DNA of 42,812 nucleotides, from positions 1 through 42,812 of the IMG/VR virus record IMGVR_UViG_3300025300_000025; one strand, given 5' to 3'. Position numbers and translations under genes: made by a program. A model generated the notes under the pieces. That model saw only the letters and a program-made list of their open reading frames with translations, made no database searches and was not told where the DNA came from. Below, piece after piece: positions 19,105 through 25,369 of this stretch; positions within the stretch are counted from its first letter, which is position 1, and each line of letters starts with the position of its first letter. This stretch comes from a virus.

Positions 19105-19894
19105 ACTGATTGACTGTAATCGTTTTATTGCAAGTACCAGTGCAATCCAATGTTACTGTGTAATTCTGGTTCGTTGAGCCTGATTGTGTAGCATTAACTG
19201 TATAACTACCCTGTTTTACTAAAATATTCCCGACATGAGTGCCATTACCACTTTGCGTTAGATTGACTGTATTGTTATCTGATGGGTTATTTCTAAATTC
19301 TATATCCCCGTCTTTAGCACCACTACCTGATTGTGTAATCGTTGCATCATTATTATTGCAATTACCACAGGATTTTATGTAAGCGTTATGGTTTCCTGTT
19401 CCAGATTGTGTGATTGTCCAGTCAGAATAATCACCGAAAGCGTACATCTTGGCGTAGAAATCATCCCCTGTTTGGCTAATGATATAGTTATTGTTATCAC
19501 CGCCCATATATATCTCAGCATAATCATCATTTCCTATCTGGGTAATGGTGGTAACATTATTACTGTAATCCAGATCAAGGTAAGCGGTGTTATTATCCCC
19601 TTCCTGCTGAATCGTATATTCATTATTCGTATGATTAGTAAACTGTGAATAGGCTTTTGCAAGGTTTCCATCGCCAGTCTGGTCTATATCAATATCGGCA
19701 TTGGTGCATAAATGAGTATCAAAAGTGCCATCGGACAATCCGCACCATACCCTCGCGGTATTACCTGCACCTATCTGATCTACCAGAATCTCAGTACCAC
19801 TGCCTTTGGTTCTTACTTCAACAGTATTATCTGCCGCCCATAAGGGAAGGCTAATTAGACTGATTAATAGTAATCGAACTATCGCCACCACCAT
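19097..19894 (-). CDS. Secreted curlin-repeat (CsgA/CsgB-like) protein 2 (265 aa)
   Basis: A signal peptide (RLLLISLISLPLWA, cleavage near residue 20) precedes about nine curlin-type repeats of the Q-x-G-x-x-N pattern: VDQIGAGNTA, IDQTGDGNLA, QQEGDNNTA, TQIGNDDYA, SQTGDDFYA, TQSGTGNHNA, TQSGSG, TQSGNGTH and TQSGSTNQN. These form cross-beta strand-turn-strand units in curli amyloid. Unlike E. coli CsgA it carries closely spaced cysteine pairs (SCGNC, DCTGTC and a longer pair near residues 50-60). The ORF starts 44 bp inside the FecR gene; this ATG is needed to retain the signal peptide. The probable role is an extracellular amyloid subunit exported through the CsgG pore. Confidence 0.85.
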   Translation of the reverse strand: MVVAIVRLLLISLISLPLWAADNTVEVRTKGSGTEILVDQIGAGNTARVWCGLSDGTFDTHLCTNADIDIDQTGDGNLAKAYSQFTNHTNNEYTIQQEGDNNTAYLDLDYSNNVTTITQIGNDDYAEIYMGGDNNNYIISQTGDDFYAKMYAFGDYSDWTITQSGTGNHNAYIKSCGNCNNNDATITQSGSGAKDGDIEFRNNPSDNNTVNLTQSGNGTHVGNILVKQGSYTVNATQSGSTNQNYTVTLDCTGTCNKTITVNQYD

Positions 19895-20930
19895 TGATTG
19901 TTGCCCTTATTTGTTTTCCAGCAGTTAAAATATTAAGGTTATAAGCTCCTTCCTTATCCAGTTCCAAATCAACTGTATTTTCCACTTGCCTGAAAATGGT
20001 TAATATTTCACCTTCCACGAAGGTATAAGTCTGATTATTCTGGTCAAATCCTGCCAATATTCCTTCCAATTGAACTCCATCCAACTCACTGACCTTTTCT
20101 TTATCTTTACCGACATCTTCAATGACATCCAATAAATCAGCAAGAAAATCCACGTTCAATAGGTCTATATCTAAACGATTGACTTCATCCAACTCATTCT
20201 CATCAAGATCATTCTCATCCAGTTCAGTTTCTTCCAGTAAATCAACATCCAGTATATTGGAAGCTGTAGCACTTTGTTCTTCCACAGCCCTTTCAATTTC
20301 ATCTGGCGGATTAACAATTAATAAATTATCAATAAAATCAAGGGTTAAGTTGATTAAAACTACTGGCTTTGTCGGCATGGATTCACCTACACTGACCATC
20401 GTTGCCTGAAAAGGCTCGTTTAGCACCACAGTACCTGCTAACGAATCTACTGTTATTTCTCCTGACGAAGTTCCATCTGCATCAGGTAAAAGAATAACCA
20501 GACTTCTGCCTATCTCATCTACTGTAGTAGTGAAATCAGTTCCACGAATCGCAATATTGGCTGTTGGAGTCTTAATACTGATATTTTCTTTATTGATCCT
20601 GCCTAATGCGCCTGTAATAAATCTTGCCGTACCACTAGCCATACGAAGTGCCATCTTGCTTTTGGCTGGATTAGGATCATAAATATACTCGTCAATAATA
20701 ATCTTGGAATGTTCTGTCAACCTAACTGTAGAAGAATCAAGAAACTCAATAGCTATTCGACCATCGCCAGTACGGACATCATCAAAAGAAAAAATATCTA
20801 AAGCTAGCTCTGCCAATAATTTATCCTGCTGGTTAGTGCGTAAAACTTCACTATTTCCTCTTAATTCAGATATTTCTCCTACCTGTGCAAAAGAAACAAC
20901 AGGAATAAGCGCTAACAACCACTTGTGCAT
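19851..20930 (-). CDS. Secreted FecR-domain protein with acidic linker (359 aa)
   Basis: A signal peptide (LLALIPVVSFA, cleavage before Q16) leads into a FecR-type beta-rich domain (about 45-150) with VRTGDGRIAIEFLDSSTVRL and TPTANIAIRGTDF (121-133). A strikingly acidic region (about 228-285) repeats the unit LDEN/ELDE (ELDENDLDENELDE). The C-terminal 60 residues are beta-rich and end NGGGDSSITINQSN, reminiscent of a single curlin-like strand. FecR domains act as periplasmic sensors or envelope-anchored partners, and FecR proteins are often encoded beside CHASE2 cyclases. The gene overlaps curlin genes at both ends (19 bp and 44 bp). No TonB receptor or sigma factor is nearby, so classical iron-citrate signalling is unlikely. 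Confidence 0.85.
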   Translation of the reverse strand: MHKWLLALIPVVSFAQVGEISELRGNSEVLRTNQQDKLLAELALDIFSFDDVRTGDGRIAIEFLDSSTVRLTEHSKIIIDEYIYDPNPAKSKMALRMASGTARFITGALGRINKENISIKTPTANIAIRGTDFTTTVDEIGRSLVILLPDADGTSSGEITVDSLAGTVVLNEPFQATMVSVGESMPTKPVVLINLTLDFIDNLLIVNPPDEIERAVEEQSATASNILDVDLLEETELDENDLDENELDEVNRLDIDLLNVDFLADLLDVIEDVGKDKEKVSELDGVQLEGILAGFDQNNQTYTFVEGEILTIFRQVENTVDLELDKEGAYNLNILTAGKQIRATINGGGDSSITINQSN

Positions 20931-21619
20931 TGATCTATATCAATCGTGCCGCTTGTTGTTGTTGATACAATATTCACGATACCACTGGTGCTTGCGCCAC
21001 TATTTGTTTGGTCAATGTCAATATTATTGCTATTACCTGTGATAGAAGCAGTAATGGAATGGTCTGCATTACCTGTTTGGGTAGTGTCTATATCGTTACC
21101 ATCCCCACTTACTGTCCAGTTATTAATACAACCCACAACCTCACAGGTGGCATTAATGTTGTTTGAAGTTCCTGTTACCGCAAAATCCTGATTACCACCT
21201 GTGGCAGTGGCTGCTGCTCCTTGTGTCATCACAAGAACATTACTGTCTCCTGTGGCTGCATAATCAAAATCCGTACCTGCTATATCTCCAGTGGCACCAC
21301 CAGCGAGGGTAGTGACATTACTATCGCCTGTCGTATTAACTGTAAAACTACTGTTATTGGCTTGAACAGCACTTGCTGCAAGCGTATTACTATCGCCTAC
21401 TTGGTCAATATCAACAGTGACTGTCGATCCAGTAAACGTAGCTCTAGCTTGCGCTGATCCCACAGTATTACTATTGCCAATCTGGTCGATATTCATTGTT
21501 AATCCAGTTCCAGATTGGGTAATATATATCAGGTTATTTGCTCCAAAAGCGACACTTGCAGTACAAGCTAAAACCAAAAGTATAAAAGATGACATTCCCA
21601 TAATAATAAAATGTCTCAT
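20912..21619 (-). CDS. Secreted curlin-repeat (CsgA/CsgB-like) protein 1 (235 aa)
   Basis: A signal peptide (FIILVL-type core, residues about 4-26, cleavage near AFG-A) is followed by curlin-style repeats: ITQSGTG, IDQIGNSNTV, IDQVGDSNTL, TTGDSNV, ATGDSNVLVMTQ, TQTGNADHSI, ITGNSNNIDIDQ and a terminal IDIDQCTSGC. Several units have lost the leading Gln, so this copy is more diverged than the second curlin. Four cysteines occur in two spaced pairs (CEVVGC, CTSGC). The start is fixed by a strong GGAGG six bases upstream, lying inside the csgG stop region. It is the likely nucleator or major subunit for the CsgG exporter encoded immediately upstream; which of the two curlins nucleates cannot be told. 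Confidence 0.85.
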   Translation of the reverse strand: MRHFIIMGMSSFILLVLACTASVAFGANNLIYITQSGTGLTMNIDQIGNSNTVGSAQARATFTGSTVTVDIDQVGDSNTLAASAVQANNSSFTVNTTGDSNVTTLAGGATGDIAGTDFDYAATGDSNVLVMTQGAAATATGGNQDFAVTGTSNNINATCEVVGCINNWTVSGDGNDIDTTQTGNADHSITASITGNSNNIDIDQTNSGASTSGIVNIVSTTTSGTIDIDQCTSGC

Positions 21620-21620
21620 A

Positions 21621-22403
21621 TCAATCCTCCGTCTTTATATCCCATACATCTCTATCAATTCCTTGTTTAATTAATGCGTAAACTGCTGTTTCTATGGCAG
21701 ATTTTACTGCATATCCCGTTGTTTCATTCTCAGTTATCCCTGATTCCAGTTCAACTAATTCGGTCCCGTTTTCCGTAAATCTAAAACCATCCATACCAGC
21801 ACCAACAGAAAATATTGTTTTGCTTGCTGATACATTTAAAATTATCTCTCCAGTTTGGACAAGAACAGCTCTTAAAGCTACTGTAACACGATCCCTTCTG
21901 TATTGATTAGTCAATCCTATCCCTAAATAACGCGCTCCCGTACCACCAGTCTGGTAATTGGCATCATAAGAAATAATGCCTCCTTCCATGATTAATCCCG
22001 AATATAATAACGGCATTAATTTATTGGCACCTTCTCCATCGTAACTATTCCTAGTAGAAACAATGAGTTGCCTTTCCCTAGTTAAATGGTCTAAACCGAC
22101 ACGTTCAGCAACAGTGAACCAGCTTCCTTTTCCTGCATTAATCAATGCTTCGATTAAGTATAAATCAGCGCCTTGAGTAACGGCTGTGCTGAATAAAGCC
22201 ATATTATCTGCTGACTTACGTTGTCCAGTCAGATCGGGAAACTTATAAACAGAAACAACCGCTTTCTGTTCTGGAACGGGTAAATCTATAAGTGCTTGCA
22301 AGGAAGGTCTTTCAATGATTGGACCTTCAGTATCTCCTACTACAGTTATTCCAGCACATCCTGAAATTAACAAAAAATACAACCATATGATTAAGGTACG
22401 CAT
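21621..22403 (-). CDS. csgG: CsgG-like curli secretion channel, outer-membrane lipoprotein (260 aa)
   Basis: The lipobox I-S-G-C places the lipidated Cys at residue 16. From about residue 35 the protein follows E. coli CsgG closely: LIDLPVPEQKAVVSVYKFPDLTGQ, FSTAVTQGA, the ER-x-GL-x-x-L block, IMEGGIISYDANYQTGGTGARYLGIG, QYRRDRVTVALR, TGEII, SKTI and SAIETAVYALI-x-x-GIDR-x-VWD. CsgG forms a nonameric outer-membrane pore exporting curlin subunits. By eye, the constriction loop differs from E. coli: the Tyr51 and Asn55 positions are replaced and one residue is inserted, while the Phe56 equivalent (F71) is kept. It starts 13 bp inside csgF, so the two are co-expressed. Confidence 0.95.
   Translation of the reverse strand: MRTLIIWLYFLLISGCAGITVVGDTEGPIIERPSLQALIDLPVPEQKAVVSVYKFPDLTGQRKSADNMALFSTAVTQGADLYLIEALINAGKGSWFTVAERVGLDHLTRERQLIVSTRNSYDGEGANKLMPLLYSGLIMEGGIISYDANYQTGGTGARYLGIGLTNQYRRDRVTVALRAVLVQTGEIILNVSASKTIFSVGAGMDGFRFTENGTELVELESGITENETTGYAVKSAIETAVYALIKQGIDRDVWDIKTED
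21626..21630 (-). promoter_or_regulatory. Strong Shine-Dalgarno of curlin gene 1
   Basis: A perfect GGAGG lies six bases before the ATG at 21619 and overlaps the last codons of csgG. High translation of the first fibre subunit relative to the pore would be expected from this arrangement. Confidence 0.7.
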
Positions 22404-22897
22404 TCATCTGAAGAACAGATACCAAAAGACCCTACAGGAATTATAATCTCTGTTGTTACTCCATCTTCATCAATAATAGTTAATATAATCTCCGTACCAG
22501 TATTAACAAAAGTAATCACATTACCTTCCAAAACAATACTTCCGCCTGTGCCGCCTGTGTCACTATTAAACAGGGATTCAGCAAGATCACGGGAAAGCTG
22601 GGAATAAATGCGAGATTCCAGATTTCTAAGAAATTTAGCTAAAGTAGTGTTATCGGCATCTCTAGCAGCTTCGTTTAAAGCGGATTCTATATCTTCGGCA
22701 ATCTTTTCCCTTCTGGAATTTTCCTGCTCATCTATAGTTAAATAATGGGCTGATGTACCAATACCACTAAAAGAAGGGTTATGAAACTTAAATGTAATAA
22801 TATCTGCTTTGATTGAAGCAGAACAAAAAGATAGCAAGATTAACCACCCTATTATTAACAATCCGTTATCATTTAATCTTTTTATTCTTTTTTTCAT
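22391..22897 (-). CDS. csgF: CsgF-like curli assembly factor (168 aa)
   Basis: A signal peptide (LLIIGWLILLSFCSASIKA, cleavage near residue 31) is followed by DIITFKFHNPSFSGIGTSAHYL (32-53). This is the diagnostic CsgF N-terminal peptide (E. coli GTMTFQFRNPNFGGNP...) that inserts into the CsgG pore and forms a second constriction. A charged helical middle (about 55-110) and a C-terminal beta hairpin region (IVLEGNVITFVNTGTEIILTI) match the family layout. The product should couple the secretion pore to fibre nucleation at the cell surface. The start overlaps the upstream membrane gene by 29 bp; no separate promoter is visible. Confidence 0.92.
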   Translation of the reverse strand: MKKRIKRLNDNGLLIIGWLILLSFCSASIKADIITFKFHNPSFSGIGTSAHYLTIDEQENSRREKIAEDIESALNEAARDADNTTLAKFLRNLESRIYSQLSRDLAESLFNSDTGGTGGSIVLEGNVITFVNTGTEIILTIIDEDGVTTEIIIPVGSFGICSSDECVP

Positions 22898-23132
22898 GTT
22901 TAGCAGACTCTCTTAATTCAATTACAGTATCGAGTTTTTGTTGAAGTCGAATGATGTCATTATCCAGCATTCTAATTCTGTCAATTAACTCAATTAAGGT
23001 AACAGAAGTTTCTGATAATTTCTTTTTTATATTATTAGTAATAAACCCCCAAATAAAATAAATCATATATAGCAGACCAACTGTAGCTACGATAGGAAAT
23101 CCGTATTCGCTGATGATTGTAGCTATATCCAT
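22869..23132 (-). CDS. Small single-TM protein with coiled coil (87 aa)
   Basis: The N-terminal segment ISEYGFPIVATVGLLYMIYFIWGFI (residues about 7-31) is a membrane helix. A charged heptad-like helix follows (about 35-75, with LIELIDRIRMLDNDIIRLQQKLDTVIEL), then a very basic tail. It resembles the neighbouring 93-residue protein (shared GFPI before the helix, similar length and topology), suggesting duplication. It is possibly a holin accessory or XhlA-like membrane protein; the exact role is unknown. Confidence 0.65.
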   Translation of the reverse strand: MDIATIISEYGFPIVATVGLLYMIYFIWGFITNNIKKKLSETSVTLIELIDRIRMLDNDIIRLQQKLDTVIELRESAKHEKKNKKIK

Positions 23133-23413
23133 TAATCCCTTCTAGCATCTTCTTTGCCATTAGCTCTAGCTATCCTTTCAAGGTCAGGTCGAATACCAAT
23201 AACACTACATAAGGTAGCATCCATTCGGATCATATCGTGATTCATTGTTTTTACTCGATTATCCAATGAAGAAACAATACCATGTATAGCATCTACTTGA
23301 CCAATAACGCTTTCCAAAATGTACTTGATAGTAAGAAATATGAAGAATCCGCCAATCAAAGCCATAGCAATAGGAAAACCAACATCAGCTATTAATGAAA
23401 ATACCTCATTCAT
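23132..23413 (-). CDS. Small single-TM protein with coiled coil, paralogue-like (93 aa)
   Basis: Membrane helix at about residues 8-34 (IADVGFPIAMALIGGFFIFLTI), then a helical stretch (IHGIVSSLDNRVKTMNHDMIRMDATL). Topology and the GFPI motif match the downstream 87-residue protein. It is linked to its neighbours by stop/start contact on both sides (TAATG at 23132). It is probably an inner-membrane protein made late in infection; a lysis-timing role is speculation. Confidence 0.65.
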   Translation of the reverse strand: MNEVFSLIADVGFPIAMALIGGFFIFLTIKYILESVIGQVDAIHGIVSSLDNRVKTMNHDMIRMDATLCSVIGIRPDLERIARANGKEDARRD

Positions 23414-23836
23414 TTATTCAACTGGTGTATACATACCAGCATCAATTAATTTTTGTCTATTAACTAAATGTTCTGCTTCTATGTCATCTTTAGATTGACC
23501 AAAGTAAGCTACAGCTAAATTATTAGCTATCATGGCTTGATTTATATTAACGCCATCAACAACAACATCTCCTAAAACTCTACCAAATTTACCTTTAGAA
23601 TCTTTTAATTTAGTTTGTATGATAACTTTATTGCCGTTATCTACAGCGACTTGTAAAAATGCACCAGCTAGTTTACCTCTAACTTTTTCATCTTTATCTC
23701 GTGTCCTAGATTCGGGCGTATCAATGCCGTAAAGACGAACCCTAGAACGATAAAGAATATCGAAGCCCAAGTCCAAAATAACATCAATAGTATCGCCATC
23801 AACGACTCTATCAACTTTACAACTATATTCATACAT
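23414..23836 (-). CDS. Staphylococcal-nuclease-like (thermonuclease) protein (140 aa)
   Basis: The SNase fold motifs are all present: VVDGDTIDV (D13, D15), VRLYGIDTPES (R34, D39, E42) and GKFGRVLGDVVVDG (R86), which supply the calcium site and the two catalytic arginines with the catalytic glutamate. No signal peptide is seen, so it acts in the cytoplasm or is carried in a particle. Phage SNase homologues may degrade host DNA or process nucleic acid. TAATG coupling joins it to the 54-residue membrane protein upstream. Confidence 0.92.
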   Translation of the reverse strand: MYEYSCKVDRVVDGDTIDVILDLGFDILYRSRVRLYGIDTPESRTRDKDEKVRGKLAGAFLQVAVDNGNKVIIQTKLKDSKGKFGRVLGDVVVDGVNINQAMIANNLAVAYFGQSKDDIEAEHLVNRQKLIDAGMYTPVE

Positions 23837-24000
23837 TATTTATCTTTCGCTTTTCCAATATTTAAAGCCAATGTTTCAATGATTTTATATATCTTTCCCA
23901 TCCAAGCATTATCTTTTGGTGTTGGAGTAAGAGCAGTAATCAGTGATGCCACTGTAACTATTATCGCAATCCAACCCACTAAATTAACTATCATATCCAT
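23836..24000 (-). CDS. Small membrane protein (54 aa)
   Basis: ATG 24000 follows AGGAAA about ten bases upstream. The sequence begins MDMIVNLVGWIAIIVTVASLIT, giving one membrane helix (about 3-23), followed by a polar tail TPTPKDNAWMGKIYKIIE. It overlaps the nuclease start by one base (TAATG). The function is unknown. It belongs to a run of five tiny membrane proteins between the fibre and the curli cassette. Confidence 0.6.
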   Translation of the reverse strand: MDMIVNLVGWIAIIVTVASLITALTPTPKDNAWMGKIYKIIETLALNIGKAKDK

Positions 24001-24015
24001 AATATTTTATTTCCT

Positions 24016-24192
24016 TTAAAAAAGTTGACCTGTCAGTATACTTCCCATACCTAATAATAACGTAACGAGGGTTGCAACAATAAAGATTTCAACCCTTTTT
24101 ACACGATTAAGTATTTCTAACCAACGCTCCGCACAAACTGCTTCATGCTTCGCTAAATCTGTTACCACTTGATTCACAGTCATTTTCGCCAT
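24016..24192 (-). CDS. Small XhlA-like membrane protein (58 aa)
   Basis: ATG 24192 overlaps the oxygenase stop (TAATG). The N-terminal half is a charged helix (VNQVVTDLAKHEAVCAERW) and the C-terminal half a membrane helix (about 34-54, VEIFIVATLVTLLLGMGSIL). This layout, a short coiled coil then one TM, resembles haemolysin XhlA-type phage membrane proteins that assist holins. Similarity is by pattern only. Confidence 0.6.
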   Translation of the reverse strand: MAKMTVNQVVTDLAKHEAVCAERWLEILNRVKRVEIFIVATLVTLLLGMGSILTGQLF

Positions 24193-24887
24193 TAAGCTGC
24201 TTCTTTTACATCCCAGCAGTTTAAATTTGCTGCAACTGTTCTTCTCTCACCCTCTCCAAAGAAAGGATATACCATATGCTGTAAGCCATTGGGAAACATA
24301 TATTGCACCCCTACTTCTGGCTTAACCACACAACTTTGTGGTGGAAACAATCTATCTGCATCCATCAATGAATTTCTACCATATTGAAACGCTAAACAGC
24401 CATCACTATGCCCTGAATCATTATACAAACTGTATTCTGTGGTGCCTGATGTTGGCTGGTCTAAAATCTGTTGTGGCACTTTAGTCCATGTCGTACAGGA
24501 AATTCCTGTTATGGTTTTTGTGCCGTGATCGTGAATCGGGTTATAGTCTCCCTCAAAACTATGTACCGACCAAAGTTCGTCTAGGTCTACCTGTTTATTA
24601 GTCTTAAATTTAACCCCTGTGGAATTAATGAAATGATTAATATAGGCAACCCCTAAGTTACATAAATATTCTGTATATGGCTTAACACGCTCATCGTCAG
24701 TAGGGGGAATATTTAACTGCTCTCCCTGATGAATCTGCCCGACTAGGGTTTTTGCCAAAGATTCCCTTTCTTCATCTTCCCGTAATTCATCCAAGTAATC
24801 ATTTAATCCTTCAACCAATCCGTCAGGTATTTTTGCCTTTAACATAAATACGGCTGGCATTGTATAGATTTCTACTTCATGTTCCAT
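24192..24887 (-). CDS. Putative 2-oxoglutarate/Fe(II) oxygenase (231 aa)
   Basis: I place the start at ATG 24887 because AAAGGAAA lies just upstream; an in-frame ATG at 24935 would overlap the preceding small gene. The core YNPIHDHG (H119, H121) with FPNGLQHMVYPF (H204) and EGERRTVAANLN (R215/R216) follows the metal-ligand and 2-oxoglutarate-binding order of the phage 2OG-FeII oxygenase family common in marine viruses. It probably hydroxylates a protein, nucleotide or small molecule; the substrate is unknown. Its place just after the fibre gene raises the possibility of modifying a virion protein. Confidence 0.75.
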   Translation of the reverse strand: MEHEVEIYTMPAVFMLKAKIPDGLVEGLNDYLDELREDEERESLAKTLVGQIHQGEQLNIPPTDDERVKPYTEYLCNLGVAYINHFINSTGVKFKTNKQVDLDELWSVHSFEGDYNPIHDHGTKTITGISCTTWTKVPQQILDQPTSGTTEYSLYNDSGHSDGCLAFQYGRNSLMDADRLFPPQSCVVKPEVGVQYMFPNGLQHMVYPFFGEGERRTVAANLNCWDVKEAA

Positions 24888-24897
24888 ATTATTTCCT

Positions 24898-25041
24898 TTA
24901 AGGCAATTGCTGATGTTCTTGCCATAATTGACCAAAAGAACTACTAGCTTCTTGATGCTCTACAGATTTATCGTTATCGTTAAATAAGATAAAGCCTATT
25001 ATTACAGTTCCTACTGTAAGTAGTTTTAATACATCCTGCAT
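24898..25041 (-). CDS. Small membrane protein (47 aa)
   Basis: A short frame starts MQDVLKLLTVGTVIIGFILF, giving a single membrane helix (about 4-20), followed by an acidic/polar tail ending QLWQEHQQLP. It fits exactly between neighbouring genes (4 bp after one stop, 10 bp before the oxygenase ATG). The ribosome site is weak, so translation may be coupled to the upstream gene. The function is unknown. Confidence 0.5.
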   Translation of the reverse strand: MQDVLKLLTVGTVIIGFILFNDNDKSVEHQEASSSFGQLWQEHQQLP

Positions 25042-25045
25042 CCTA

Positions 25046-25363
25046 TTAGCTAGGTACTGCAAAAGATTCATCAGCGACTGGCGGAACTACAGGACTCGTA
25101 ATTACCGAATCTACTTGACTGGCGAATATAGCATCCCAACTAGATACAGGACATAGCGCTGTCAAGGCTGCTAGGCTGAATGAGCCTTTAGCTGCTGCGG
25201 TAAAATCACCATCGGCTGCTATTGCTACATGATGAAAAGTAGTAGTATAGTAGGTTGCATCACCTTCACTATCGTTCTCGTACTTCATTTGCATATGCCA
25301 TTCTTGTGCCTTGCTTGACTTTTCATGCGGTATCGCTTTAGTCATTGCTTTTGTTACTGCCAT
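25046..25363 (-). CDS. Hypothetical protein (105 aa), fibre-adjacent
   Basis: The ATG at 25363 has AAGGAG upstream, overlapping the fibre stop region. The protein has a polar N-terminus (MAVTKAMTKAIPHEKSSKAQEW) and a beta-like middle (HHVAIAADGDFTAAAKG) with an Ala/Pro/Val-rich end. I do not recognise a family. Its position directly after the long fibre gene suggests a fibre-associated or assembly protein. Confidence 0.6.
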   Translation of the reverse strand: MAVTKAMTKAIPHEKSSKAQEWHMQMKYENDSEGDATYYTTTFHHVAIAADGDFTAAAKGSFSLAALTALCPVSSWDAIFASQVDSVITSPVVPPVADESFAVPS

Positions 25364-25369
25364 TTTATT

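Noticed and set aside
24888-24935. Upstream start for the oxygenase (ATG 24935)
   Set aside because: It would overlap the 47-residue gene, and the internal ATG at 24887 has a much better ribosome site.
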